Of a stretch of DNA of 23,368 nucleotides, positions 1 to 8,349 are shown one piece after another; within the stretch, counting starts at the first letter, position 1; the number at the start of each line of letters is the position of its first letter. The notes beneath the pieces were generated by a model. The model searched no databases and was not told where the DNA came from. It worked only from the letters and a program-made list of their open reading frames with translations. A program made the translations under genes and the position numbers. Source of the DNA: Akkermansiaceae bacterium UBA1506 (GTDB lineage Bacteria > Verrucomicrobiota > Verrucomicrobiia > Verrucomicrobiales > DEV007). The stretch spans positions 1 through 23,368 of the forward strand of contig DCQY01000114.1 in NCBI GenBank assembly GCA_002323995.1. The letters run 5' to 3'.

Positions 1-1388
1 TAGAGCGACATGGGATAGAAAAAGTCGGCCAGTTCACGCTGCTTCACTCCGGCGTCATAGCGCTCGCGAACTGTCTCGGAGATCTTGATGACCTGGTCAT
101 ACTGTTTCGCCGTAAAGAGCGACTGAAGCATGAAGCTAGAAACATTATTTCGAAGTTCATGATCTTCCGGCATTTCAGCCATAAACTTTTCGCCAAAATA
201 CTGTGCTGCTGGATAGTCAGCCAGCATCGAAGAAAGGCGGGCGGCTTCGTGAAGAATCTCAGCTCGAGCCTCCTGCGGTCCACTCGGATACTTCTCAACG
301 AGAAACCAATAGACGGCTCGGGCAGCCCGGACGTTTTCCAATGCCGTATAGGAATTAGCGACCACGCGAAGAGACTCAGCATCAGGATGCAGTTCGACTT
401 TTTCCATTTGGTCGAGTCTGTCGATGAGTTGCTGGAACTGGGAGGGAACCTCTGTGCCGATCGGTTGGCGGGCTAGGTTCAAATTGATGTCGTTACGAAC
501 ATCTTCAAAGGTTGGAGCAAGTGCAAAAAAGCGCAGCGAGGCGTTGTACATTCCTGCCTTGCTGCACTCGAACCCGAGCATTCGAAGCCGCTCCAGAAAC
601 CCGAAGCGAAACTGATCCATCGGAGATATCTTGATGACGTCCTCATTCTTATCTAGGAACTCGTGGATCTGGCTCTCGATCTTTTCAACTTCCACTGCAT
701 CAGCCGAAGCCGTGTTTGCCAACTCAACCCAAGCGAGACCTAGATCAAGGATTCCCTGCATCAGAAATGAGGGTGAAATATTGCGTTCCTCACGCGCGTC
801 GAACAGCTCTTGGATCACAGCGACGCCTTCCGGCGCACGACCCACTTTCATCAAAGCTCCGCCGTATCGAAGCTTAAAACTGGCGTAAACCTGCTGCAAT
901 TCATTAGGCGTCGGATTACTCGCAAGATATTCATCGTAAAGCTTGATCGCCTCTTCGTAGTTGCCGAATTGCGCTTCGCAAAATCCAAGCTGGAATTTAG
1001 CTAAGTTTCTTCGTGGATTTTGGGAGTTAATCGGGGACTCAACCTCCTTGGCAATTTCGTCGGAGCGCACGCAGATATCGAATGCAACACGAGCGTCTTC
1101 CCAACGCTTCTGAGGCAGTAAAGTCATACCGTAGTCGAAAAAGATTCCACCAGCTTGCGATCCAAAGTCCTCAAAGAGTGTCTCCTGACCATTCGACTTT
1201 TCGATCATCAACTCATACATCTTTGATGCTTCGGCATGATTGCCGAACATGAACAACTGACCCGCTTTCTCATACAGTTCCTCGACACTTAGATCGTCGG
1301 GGTTCTCCTGAGCCAGCGCCGCGACGGCTGTCATTGAAAGAGCTGCCGCCAGCACTGCATTTCTGGCCACTTTACTAATCCATTCCAT
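1..1388 (-). CDS. Exported TPR-repeat protein (C-terminus beyond left edge)
   Basis: The minus strand is open from an ATG at 1388 to the left edge, about 462 residues, with no stop seen. The N-terminus is a clear Sec signal peptide: basic start, hydrophobic core, then an ALA-QE cleavage site near residue 26, so the mature protein should be periplasmic. The rest is helical, with TPR-like pairs (for example the FGNYEEAIKLYDEYLASNP stretch). I chose the ATG at 1388 over the one at 1394 because AAAGGA lies 5 nt before it, whereas it abuts the upstream ATG. It follows exbB-exbD-exbD on the same strand after 298 nt and a terminator-like hairpin, so it may have its own promoter. A periplasmic TPR partner of an ExbB/ExbD motor (compare CpoB/YbgF with Tol-Pal) is an inference. 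No enzymatic motif is visible. Confidence 0.8.
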   Translation of the reverse strand, partial: MEWISKVARNAVLAAALSMTAVAALAQENPDDLSVEELYEKAGQLFMFGNHAEASKMYELMIEKSNGQETLFEDFGSQAGGIFFDYGMTLLPQKRWEDARVAFDICVRSDEIAKEVESPINSQNPRRNLAKFQLGFCEAQFGNYEEAIKLYDEYLASNPTPNELQQVYASFKLRYGGALMKVGRAPEGVAVIQELFDAREERNISPSFLMQGILDLGLAWVELANTASADAVEVEKIESQIHEFLDKNEDVIKISPMDQFRFGFLERLRMLGFECSKAGMYNASLRFFALAPTFEDVRNDINLNLARQPIGTEVPSQFQQLIDRLDQMEKVELHPDAESLRVVANSYTALENVRAARAVYWFLVEKYPSGPQEARAEILHEAARLSSMLADYPAAQYFGEKFMAEMPEDHELRNNVSSFMLQSLFTAKQYDQVIKISETVRERYDAGVKQRELADFFYPMSL

Positions 1389-1686
1389 ATTCATCCTTTA
1401 AAATCTATTGGGTCTCTCAGCGGTAAATCCGATAATCTTGACGTTCCATTAGGCGCCAGCTAAAAGTTCTTCAATTTGAGTTAGGTCTCTCTCCGATAGA
1501 AGTCTTTGCGAGTTGGAATTCCCTTTGATCCGGATCTAAGGCCTGGAAAGCCACCAGAAAATCCACACGAAAGAAGATCGATCATAATCGGGGGAAAGAC
1601 ATCCTGTCCGCCGTGATCCTCTTGGTCCCGTCTTCTCCTAATCATTCTCCACAAAAGAACTGCGCCTCGCTGCGACGCTCTCGGGG
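1389..1686. other. Intergenic stretch with no confident gene
   Basis: These 298 bases separate exbD from the TPR protein gene. The part next to exbD holds a terminator-like hairpin (listed separately). A 54-codon minus-strand ORF (1481-1645) is open but has unconvincing composition and no spaced ribosome-binding site. I see no tRNA, repeat or clear promoter, although the promoter of the TPR gene would be expected here. Confidence 0.5.
1652..1678 (-). terminator. Probable rho-independent terminator after the second exbD
   Basis: On the minus strand, 8 nt after the exbD stop codon, GCGTC and GGCGC can pair (one G-T pair) around a 7-nt loop, followed by a T-rich AGTTCTTTTG tract. The stem is short, so termination may be partial. 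The position directly after the last exb gene supports the call. Confidence 0.4.
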
Positions 1687-2136
1687 TTACTCTTCCTGAA
1701 AACCGGATATCGTCACCTTATCAATACCGACATCCGGATCGGCCAACGCGTTCAAAACATCAATAAATCGCTGCCCCTCCGCCGCATCGTCTGCGGCAAT
1801 AATTACCATTGGTTCCGAATCCGTCAGGCGCGCACTCTCAGAGTAGGTCTTGAGGCGATCTAGCAATTGGGGGACATCACGATTGGCCGCATCAGTATCG
1901 AGAACCTCTTCGTTAAGCACAATGTGGCCCTGACTATTCACCTCAACCGTCATCTGATCGATCTCCACATCCGAACCCTGCCCCGTACTGGTTGGCATGG
2001 TCATTCCGAGATCCGCTTCTTTTGGATCAAGAGTTGAAGTCACTAGGAAATAAATAAGTAGAAGGAAGCTGACATCAATCAGCGAAGACATATCAAGCGC
2101 TGGATTTTCTTCCTTCGGGGGTTTTCTGCGAGCCAT
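1687..2136 (-). CDS. exbD: ExbD/TolR-type proton-channel subunit (second copy)
   Basis: This 149-residue protein has the standard ExbD/TolR layout: a short basic cytoplasmic N-terminus, one membrane helix (about residues 18-36) and a periplasmic domain. The helix starts DMSSLIDVSFLLLIYFLV; D21 matches the protonatable aspartate that couples proton flow to work in ExbD/TolR. It would assemble with ExbB (2683-3540) in the inner membrane. It lies 24 nt after the first exbD and is clearly diverged from it, so the pair looks like two distinct subunits rather than a recent duplication. Two consecutive exbD genes are common in non-enteric Gram-negatives. It is the last gene before a terminator-like hairpin. 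The substrate of the motor cannot be told from the sequence. Confidence 0.9.
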   Translation of the reverse strand: MARRKPPKEENPALDMSSLIDVSFLLLIYFLVTSTLDPKEADLGMTMPTSTGQGSDVEIDQMTVEVNSQGHIVLNEEVLDTDAANRDVPQLLDRLKTYSESARLTDSEPMVIIAADDAAEGQRFIDVLNALADPDVGIDKVTISGFQEE

Positions 2137-2160
2137 TTGTCGTTTCCCTGTAGACGGTTA

Positions 2161-2616
2161 TCAATTTTTCTCTACGACGTAGCTTCCGAAGATCACATCA
2201 CTCACACCAGCGTCACCTGCGGCCTGAACCACTTTTTTTATGACACGAGTGTCAACGCCCTTATCGGCACGTAGATTTAGTCGAGTGGGAAGACCCGACT
2301 CATCATGACGCTCACGCGCAGCCTGCACGTATTCAGTGATTGCGTCGGTTGATCCGAGCTCCACTTCATCCTGTGCCCAGATGGTTCCGTCATCGAGAAC
2401 ATTCACAACCACCCGGCCAGTCGCGTTTTTTGCAACTTGAGCGTTCTTCGCCGTCGGCGGCTTAACACGCTTATCAATCTGGACGATGATCAAGTGAGAG
2501 CTAACCATAAAGAAAATGAGCAGCAGGAACACGAGGTCGATCATAGAGGACATATCCATTTGGAGTTCCTCGCCCTCGATACTCTCGGTTGCTGCTCTAA
2601 GTTTCTCTGACGCCAT
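2161..2616 (-). CDS. exbD: ExbD/TolR-type proton-channel subunit (first copy)
   Basis: ExbD-family protein of 151 residues if the ATG at 2616 is used. The frame is open to an in-frame TTG at 2652, but the ATG version gives the usual short acidic N-terminus before MDMSSMIDLVFLLLIFFMV. D27 is the conserved proton-carrying aspartate of the single membrane helix. The periplasmic part ends with the typical pattern of an alpha helix and terminal strand (VVQAAGDAGVSDVIFGSYV). Neither start has a good Shine-Dalgarno sequence, so the start is uncertain. It sits 66 nt after exbB and 24 nt before the second exbD, and all three are surely cotranscribed. Expected to form the inner-membrane proton-driven motor with ExbB. 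Confidence 0.9.
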   Translation of the reverse strand: MASEKLRAATESIEGEELQMDMSSMIDLVFLLLIFFMVSSHLIIVQIDKRVKPPTAKNAQVAKNATGRVVVNVLDDGTIWAQDEVELGSTDAITEYVQAARERHDESGLPTRLNLRADKGVDTRVIKKVVQAAGDAGVSDVIFGSYVVEKN

Positions 2617-2682
2617 AGCTAATGGAAAGAGTACTACACTGTTTCTAACCAAAGGTCGATCTATTCAGACCCTAAATCGATA

Positions 2683-3540
2683 TTAGCCTTCGGAAATACC
2701 TTCAGGGACTTTGGCAAGTTGCTGGTCAGCATTGACAGTGGCGACTGCATAGTCGAGGCCCTCTATCGCAACCTCCTGTGCCTCACCAACCAACTTGTTG
2801 AAGCGGTTTTTGAAAACGTAGAAACAGAAAATACTTGGAATTGCCACGACAAGGCCGCCCGCAGTCGTCATAAGGGCAAGCGAGATATTTCCGGCGAGAG
2901 CTCCCGGATCGGAACCTCCACTGAGTCCCATGGTATCGAATGCCATGATCATACCGGCAACTGTTCCGAAAAGACCAATCATCGGAGCCGCTTGGGCGAT
3001 TACAGAAAAATATCCAATCCACGACATGTAGCGAGAGTTTTCACGGACAGCAAAGTCAGCAAGTGCATCTTCCACCTTTTGGCGCCCGAGACTTTCAGGG
3101 TCAGTAGCGTCAACCAACGGGTAGGCCGTGGCGACCATACGACCGAGATAAGAGGGGTCTTGTGCTGAAGCATCAATAGAGCTTCGAACCTTAACATCAG
3201 CCATATTCGCAACGATCAGATTCTTCAACTCATCAGGTGCAAACTTCTTTTTACTTAGCTGGAGAAAGTTGAAAACAGCGAGAGTAATCATGAGGACCGA
3301 AAGAATGCCGATTGGCAACATGAAGGCGCCGGCATCAATAATCTTTGTCATCAAGGTTTTGGTCTCTTCAACAGGGGCGTCTCCCCCGTCTTGCGCCCAG
3401 ACTCCGGGTGCCGCAAAGGTGAAGAGGAGAATGATTCCAAGGACAATAAGATGACGATTGGATCGGAGAAATGACATCGTTTCTGACATGGGTATTGTGG
3501 TTTTACTTTTGCTAATTGCGAGACGTTGTTCTTGGGGCAT
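2683..3540 (-). CDS. exbB: ExbB/TolQ/MotA-family proton channel protein with signal-peptide-like N-terminus
   Basis: MotA/TolQ/ExbB family protein of 285 residues, starting at the ATG at 3540, which has AGGA 8 nt upstream; an upstream in-frame TTG (3600) would overlap the ABC ATPase gene. The N-terminus carries a hydrophobic segment ending VWAQ that looks like a signal peptide. Three further membrane segments follow, around MLPIGILSVLMITLAVF, AAPMIGLFGTVAGMIMAF and GGLVVAIPSIFCFYVF. The GLFGTVAGM and ALMTTAGGLVVAIP blocks are the family's core motifs. ExbB pentamers surround an ExbD dimer and convert proton-motive force into mechanical work across the periplasm. The partner here is not obvious, because no tonB, tolA, tolB or pal is adjacent. 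It lies 31 nt after the ABC ATPase gene. Confidence 0.92.
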   Translation of the reverse strand: MPQEQRLAISKSKTTIPMSETMSFLRSNRHLIVLGIILLFTFAAPGVWAQDGGDAPVEETKTLMTKIIDAGAFMLPIGILSVLMITLAVFNFLQLSKKKFAPDELKNLIVANMADVKVRSSIDASAQDPSYLGRMVATAYPLVDATDPESLGRQKVEDALADFAVRENSRYMSWIGYFSVIAQAAPMIGLFGTVAGMIMAFDTMGLSGGSDPGALAGNISLALMTTAGGLVVAIPSIFCFYVFKNRFNKLVGEAQEVAIEGLDYAVATVNADQQLAKVPEGISEG

Positions 3541-3571
3541 TTCACGATTCCTGTAAAGCAAAAAGTGAAAT

Positions 3572-4321
3572 TCATTTAAGGTCGTGAAAATCGTCACCAA
3601 CAGTGGTTATTTCAAGGAATACCTCTTCCAAGTCACGCTCCCCTGCCCCTTCTTTTGCGGAGAGAATTTCATCGACAGAACCCAATGCGACAAGCCGCCC
3701 CTGGTTGATAATCCCGATACGATCGGCTAGCTCCTCGGCAACGTTGAGAAGATGGGTCGAGAGAAAGACCGTCACACCTGCTTCACTCCTTGCTTTTAAC
3801 TCCTCCTTTACAACCCTCACATTCTTTGGATCAAGTCCCACCATCGGCTCGTCTATAATAATCACCTCAGGATCATGAAGGAGTGCCGAGGCAATCGCCA
3901 ACCTCTGCCTCGTTCCGTGGCTCAAATTCTCAATTCGCTGCGAGCTGTAGCTAACAAGAGAAAACTGTTCCATCAACGCGGGCGCTCTCCGTTTCGCTTT
4001 TTCAGGTTCCACCTCAAACAAATCAGCAATAAACGACATAAACTCGATCGGCGTGAGCTTATTGTAAAACTCGGCGACATCTGGAATGTAGCCAATGCGT
4101 CGCTTCGCCTCGATGGGCTGACGGGTGATATCAAACCCGCAAATTTTAGCTCTGCCATCGGTAGGATTCATCAAACCGGTAAGCAACTTGATCGTGGTAG
4201 TTTTTCCTGCCGCATTCGGGCCAAGGAAGGCAAAGAATTCTCCAGGTTCCACGGTGAGGTTTAATTGATCCAGTGCGAGCAATTCGCCATACCGCATTGA
4301 TAGATTCTCGATTTCAATCAT
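3572..4321 (-). CDS. ABC transporter ATP-binding protein (NatA/CcmA-like), no adjacent permease
   Basis: ABC-type ATPase of 249 residues, starting at the ATG at 4321, 4 nt after the stop of the upstream gene; the frame extends further upstream but would overlap that gene. All nucleotide-binding motifs are present: Walker A GPNAAGKTT (34-42, with A where G is usual), signature LSHGTRQR (133-140), Walker B VIIIDEP (153-159) and switch histidine in STH (190). The C-terminal LEEVFLEIT is typical of the NatA-like group, which pairs with a multi-spanning permease to export or extract substrates at the inner membrane. No permease lies on either side: upstream is a single-pass protein and downstream is exbB. 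The permease may be encoded elsewhere, or the ATPase may serve a non-canonical complex. Confidence 0.9.
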   Translation of the reverse strand: MIEIENLSMRYGELLALDQLNLTVEPGEFFAFLGPNAAGKTTTIKLLTGLMNPTDGRAKICGFDITRQPIEAKRRIGYIPDVAEFYNKLTPIEFMSFIADLFEVEPEKAKRRAPALMEQFSLVSYSSQRIENLSHGTRQRLAIASALLHDPEVIIIDEPMVGLDPKNVRVVKEELKARSEAGVTVFLSTHLLNVAEELADRIGIINQGRLVALGSVDEILSAKEGAGERDLEEVFLEITTVGDDFHDLK

Positions 4322-4325
4322 TCGA

Positions 4326-5114
4326 CTACTCTCGTTGTTTACGGTAAGCTTCCAAAGGGACCAGAATTTCAGAAACGGCTTCAAGCCCTAGATTCGTTTC
4401 AACCTTTAGGGGTTCTCCAACCTCACTAAAATAGATTCGCAACGTCATATCCTGATCTGGAACTCTCAAGATTAGTAAATAGGCACGCATGTTCCTACCT
4501 CCAAAAGAATACTCTCCGACACGAGCCGAACTGTGCCAGCCAATCGAAGACGGATCGAGTTGACCCAGGCCAAGCCCGACATCCATTGGGAACATATTCA
4601 GAGGTATGGCATTTGAATCATTCTCACCATCTCCAAAATTGAATACTTCCTTACCAGCAACCTGAGCAGAAGCGCTGACTTTGAGAGGGTCTTGCTCAAA
4701 AGATAGCAACGCTGTCATGGAGTTGCGAGGTATCCGGATCGAGAAATCCCCCGCATCCAAATTAAATTCTTCGTCAAAGAAAAGATTCCCCTTCCAATAT
4801 GAGTCTCCGATGCTGGACTGGTATCTCTCTTCGTATTTTTCAAGGCTGCCCGATAGCGATAATATCTTATTTACCTCTCCTGTCTCTGGATCAGGTCCAG
4901 AGCTTCCTGCAAGACGCAATTCACCCCTTCGAATTCCGTTCTCCAGAAGTGTCATTGTTGTACCTTCGTTCCAGTTGAAGAAGACATCGTATACTTCACG
5001 CTCATCAACTTCCGTCATGCGAGACTCCGGCGGAGCAAAAATCACCGTGCAAAGCCAACCTACCGTGCTAAGCCAGAAAAGCACGATGAAAGCTGAGACG
5101 AGGCGGAGCAGCAT
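4326..5114 (-). CDS. Membrane-anchored protein of unknown function
   Basis: I do not recognise this 262-residue protein. It has one N-terminal hydrophobic helix (about residues 4-27, LVSAFIVLFWLSTVGWLCTV) and then a soluble, beta-rich domain rich in acidic and polar residues. It is therefore probably anchored in the inner membrane with its bulk in the periplasm. The hydrophobic segment lacks a convincing cleavage site, so an anchor is more likely than a signal peptide. The ABC ATPase starts 4 nt after its stop, implying translational coupling and a shared function. It begins 76 nt downstream of argF on the same strand. No Shine-Dalgarno sequence is seen before the ATG. Confidence 0.75.
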   Translation of the reverse strand: MLLRLVSAFIVLFWLSTVGWLCTVIFAPPESRMTEVDEREVYDVFFNWNEGTTMTLLENGIRRGELRLAGSSGPDPETGEVNKILSLSGSLEKYEERYQSSIGDSYWKGNLFFDEEFNLDAGDFSIRIPRNSMTALLSFEQDPLKVSASAQVAGKEVFNFGDGENDSNAIPLNMFPMDVGLGLGQLDPSSIGWHSSARVGEYSFGGRNMRAYLLILRVPDQDMTLRIYFSEVGEPLKVETNLGLEAVSEILVPLEAYRKQRE

Positions 5115-5190
5115 AGGCAGAGAAGGCTAGCACATGCTTTCTGATTTAGACAAACTAGATCCGCCCACAGGCTCTTTGTGCGCGCTCCGG

Positions 5191-6105
5191 TCACCCTTGA
5201 GAGTGTTCCTTGCGTAGCGCGATTAGCACGGCTTTCTGAGCATGAAGCCGGTTCTCCGCCTGCTGGAAGATTTCATGAGCGTGTCCTTCGAGCAACTCCT
5301 CGGTAATTTCTTTTCCGCGGTAGGCCGGCAGACAATGCTGAACAATGGCACCTGGGTTTGCCTTTTTGACCAAGTTACTGTGAATTTGAAACGGAGCGAG
5401 CGCTTCAAGGCGAGCTTCTGCCTCGGCCTCTTTCCCCATGCTGACCCAAGTATCGGTATAAAGCACATCGGCGCGCTCAGCCGCTAGTTCGATATCTTCG
5501 GTCAAGATTACCGGAGCTTCTCCTAATCTCTCCATGAATGCGGCATCCGGCTGAAACTCGAGTGGTGCTGCAATGACTAGTTCAAATTCGAGATGCTTGG
5601 CCGCCCACGCCCAAGAACGACCCATGTTGCAATCACCATCACCAGCAAAGACAACTTTCTTATCCTCCCACCCCCCAACGAGTTCCTTCATCGTAAGAAG
5701 ATCGGCGAGGATTTGGCAGGGATGTTCTTCGTCAGTAAGGGCATTAATCGTCGGTATTTCACTGTATTTAGAAAAGTCGATGACATCCTGATGATCAAAT
5801 GTTCGGATAATAGCACCATGCACCATACGGCCGAGAACACGCGCCGTGTCCTTGATTGGTTCACCTCTCCCTAACTGAACGTCATTCGCATTCAGAAACA
5901 TCGGACGAGCTCCCAATTCGTTAAGGCCTGTTTCGAAACTGACCCGGGTGCGGGTTGATGACTTAGTGAAAATCATTGCCCACGTTTCCCCATCAAGGGG
6001 CTTAGGACCATTAAGGGAACGCTGTGCCTTGAGTTCCAAAGCATCATCAATGAGCTGTTCCAACTCTTCCTTACTTAAGTCTTCTATGCCTAACAAATGC
6101 TTCAT
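5191..6105 (-). CDS. argF: Ornithine carbamoyltransferase
   Basis: Catalyses carbamoyl phosphate + ornithine to citrulline + phosphate, the sixth step of arginine synthesis, in the cytoplasm. The 304-residue length is normal. The carbamoyl-phosphate loop STRTR (residues 50-54), HPCQ (128-131), the ornithine-binding SMG loop in TDTWVSMG (217-224) and HCLP (257-260) are all intact. The D-x-x-x-SMG and HCLP combination favours ornithine rather than N-acetylornithine or aspartate as the acceptor. It starts 15 nt after the argD stop and is the last arg gene of the cluster. The start ATG has no clear Shine-Dalgarno sequence, so coupling to argD translation is likely. Confidence 0.96.
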   Translation of the reverse strand: MKHLLGIEDLSKEELEQLIDDALELKAQRSLNGPKPLDGETWAMIFTKSSTRTRVSFETGLNELGARPMFLNANDVQLGRGEPIKDTARVLGRMVHGAIIRTFDHQDVIDFSKYSEIPTINALTDEEHPCQILADLLTMKELVGGWEDKKVVFAGDGDCNMGRSWAWAAKHLEFELVIAAPLEFQPDAAFMERLGEAPVILTEDIELAAERADVLYTDTWVSMGKEAEAEARLEALAPFQIHSNLVKKANPGAIVQHCLPAYRGKEITEELLEGHAHEIFQQAENRLHAQKAVLIALRKEHSQG

Positions 6106-6120
6106 CAGCTGGGGAATAAT

Positions 6121-7383
6121 TTAAATCTCGGATATGACGGCGTGAAAGCAGTTTAAGGCTTCGTCAACTTCTTCGTCGGTCACGTTTAATCTTGGAAGCC
6201 AGCGCACCACCTCGTCACCAGCAGGCACGGTTAAGAAACCGGCTTCAATGGCTTTGTTTACAACAAAGAGACTTGGAGCTTGACCGGAAGCAAGAAATTC
6301 CTCACTTCCCTCAAGTCTCTCTCGAGAAAGGACAAATCCAAGCATCAGGCCAACGCCTCTAAGCGATTCAATTACAGGTAGATTCCAATCAGCAACTACT
6401 TTCCGAATTCGTGATTCCTGGCGCTTCACATTGGCCAATGCACTAGATCTCTCAAGCTCCTCCAACACGGCCAATGAAACAGCCGAAGCGAGAGGTGTAC
6501 CGCCGAAAGTCGAACCGTGAGTTCCCGGCCCAAGTGCTCCCTCACATTCATCACTCGCCCAGAAGGACCCAATCGGGAAACCTCCACCAAAGCCCTTTGC
6601 CCAACTTACCGCATCAGGCTCCACATCGACGCCACTACCTTCGAGCATGGTTCTCCAAGCGCACCAGTCTCCAGTCCGACCAGAGCCACACTGCACCTCA
6701 TCAAACAAAAGTAAGAGATCGTATTGATCCCGTAAGTCGGCAGCAGCTTGAAAGAAATCGGGCGAAACAGGATTGATTCCGCCCTCGCCCTGCAAAGGCT
6801 CGAGCAGAATGGCCGCCGTCTTTTCTGTCACAGCTTCCCGCAAGGTCTCGCAATCGTTAAATGGCACGTGCAAAAAACCCGGCAGCAAAGGGTCGAAACC
6901 TATCTTCACTTTTTCCTGCGCTGTAGCTGCAATGCCGCCCAACGTCCTGCCGTGAAACGACTGCTTCACCGTGATGACTTCGTTTTTACCTGCATCTTTG
7001 CCGTATTTATCGAAAGCCCGTTTCCTCGCCAACTTGATGAGACCGTCGTTGGCTTCAGCTCCGCTATTGCAGAAAAACACTTTGCCGGGACGCTCCATCA
7101 TCGTTTCAACCACAAACTTGGCGAGTTTCGCCTGCTCACGAATCTGGTAGAGGTTGGAGCAGTGGATCAACTTCGCGGACTGTTCTGCTAATGCTTTTTG
7201 CATCACCTCGGGACAATGCCCCAAGGCGCACACCGCGATTCCAGTAGCAAAATCGAGATACTTTTTCCCTGACTCATCAAAGAGGTAACCACCTTCACCG
7301 CGCGTAAAGGCAACGGGAAACCGACCATAGTTACCTAGCACGAATTGATTCATCAATTCCGCCGTTGTTGCGTTATCGCTCAT
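6121..7383 (-). CDS. argD: Acetylornithine aminotransferase
   Basis: Class III PLP-dependent aminotransferase of 420 residues. It transfers the amino group from glutamate to N-acetylglutamate semialdehyde, giving N-acetylornithine. Visible features are SGAEAND (107-113), the FHGRT phosphate-site loop (143-147), D228 in LLFDEVQCGSGRTG, and the PLP-binding lysine K263 in SWAKGFGGGFP. The start ATG overlaps the argB stop as ATGA, so the two genes are translationally coupled. ArgD enzymes often also act as succinyldiaminopimelate aminotransferase in lysine synthesis; the sequence alone does not decide that. Confidence 0.95.
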   Translation of the reverse strand: MSDNATTAELMNQFVLGNYGRFPVAFTRGEGGYLFDESGKKYLDFATGIAVCALGHCPEVMQKALAEQSAKLIHCSNLYQIREQAKLAKFVVETMMERPGKVFFCNSGAEANDGLIKLARKRAFDKYGKDAGKNEVITVKQSFHGRTLGGIAATAQEKVKIGFDPLLPGFLHVPFNDCETLREAVTEKTAAILLEPLQGEGGINPVSPDFFQAAADLRDQYDLLLLFDEVQCGSGRTGDWCAWRTMLEGSGVDVEPDAVSWAKGFGGGFPIGSFWASDECEGALGPGTHGSTFGGTPLASAVSLAVLEELERSSALANVKRQESRIRKVVADWNLPVIESLRGVGLMLGFVLSRERLEGSEEFLASGQAPSLFVVNKAIEAGFLTVPAGDEVVRWLPRLNVTDEEVDEALNCFHAVISEI

Positions 7384-8267
7384 TTAACGATTTCAGTTCC
7401 AATACCTTTCTCAGTAAAAATCTCAAGCAGAAGCGAATGAGATATTCGCCCGTCAACCATGTGAACCTTACCCACACCCGCATTAAGCGCCTCGACTGAG
7501 GAACGAACTTTTGGAATCATACCCCCACCGATTACCCCCCCTTCGATCAATTCTTCTACTTCCTCCACACCTAAAGAGTGGATCAGACTGTTTTGGTCAG
7601 ACGGATCCCTCATTAAACCTAACACATCACTTACGTAGACTAACTTCGATGCCTTCAACTCTGCGGCCAATGCACTGGCCGCCAAATCAGCGTTTACATT
7701 GAGGCTTAGCTTGGTTCCCTCCTCCGAAGCGACGGGTGAGACCACCGGAACAATCTCAGAGGCCAAAGCGGCATGCACCTTTGAGAGATCGAAACCGGTC
7801 ACTCGACCAACACGCCCAAGTTCTATTTCCCTATTTTCCTCATCAGACCATCCAGTCAGCCTCTGGCCAATAAAAATTTCGTTACCAGCCACCCCGATAG
7901 CTCGACCGCCAAAACTCTCGATGCCTTGCACCAAATCGGGATTAATCTTCCTACTCAACGTTTTTTCAACGATTTCCATCGCCTCATCAGTTGTGATGCG
8001 TTGCCCACCAACAAACTTGGCCTCTAGTCCTGATTCCTGCATTGCCGCCGAAATGGCCTTTCCACCGCCGTGGACAACAACTGGATTGATACCTGCAACC
8101 TCCATGAAGACCACATCACGGAGTAACCGGCGAACCAAAGCCGGGTCTTCCATGGCGCTGCCGCCAACCTTGATAAGAAACGTCTTGCCTCGAAACTCCT
8201 GCAGATACGGCAGGGCCTCAAGCAGCACATCGGCTTTCTCAATGTGATTCTGGAAGTTCGATTTCAT
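7380..8267 (-). CDS. argB: Acetylglutamate kinase (probably arginine-sensitive type)
   Basis: Amino-acid kinase family protein of 295 residues that phosphorylates N-acetylglutamate. The nucleotide and substrate motifs KVGGSA (33-38) and HGGGK (66-70) are present. Before the kinase core there is an extra helix of about 25 residues (EKADVLLEALPYLQEF). Such an N-helix is known from hexameric, arginine-inhibited enzymes (for example Pseudomonas and Thermotoga) and is absent from the insensitive E. coli enzyme. The C-terminal HSLLLEIFTEKGIGTEI is also typical of that group. Feedback inhibition by arginine at this step fits the cyclic pathway implied by argJ. It lies 82 nt after argJ and overlaps argD by 4 nt. 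Confidence 0.96.
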   Translation of the reverse strand: MKSNFQNHIEKADVLLEALPYLQEFRGKTFLIKVGGSAMEDPALVRRLLRDVVFMEVAGINPVVVHGGGKAISAAMQESGLEAKFVGGQRITTDEAMEIVEKTLSRKINPDLVQGIESFGGRAIGVAGNEIFIGQRLTGWSDEENREIELGRVGRVTGFDLSKVHAALASEIVPVVSPVASEEGTKLSLNVNADLAASALAAELKASKLVYVSDVLGLMRDPSDQNSLIHSLGVEEVEELIEGGVIGGGMIPKVRSSVEALNAGVGKVHMVDGRISHSLLLEIFTEKGIGTEIVK

Positions 8268-8349
8268 CGAAAAGGTGAAGCGGGAAACATCGCGGAATTC
8301 CCTGCCCGAGCAAGGAAAGAATACGCCGCTCGTCCCGCAGAGGAACAGA

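Noticed and set aside
1481..1645. 54-codon ORF on the minus strand between exbD and the TPR protein gene
   Set aside because: It is open but has no properly spaced ribosome-binding site and shows no recognisable motif. It begins right after a terminator-like hairpin. I treat it as noncoding.
3541..3600. N-terminal extension of ExbB from a TTG start
   Set aside because: The extension would overlap the end of the ABC ATPase gene, and the ATG at 3540 has a spaced AGGA.
7699..8247. 182-codon plus-strand open frame opposite argB
   Set aside because: argB is unmistakable on the other strand; the Ser/Pro/Thr-rich translation is antisense shadow sequence.
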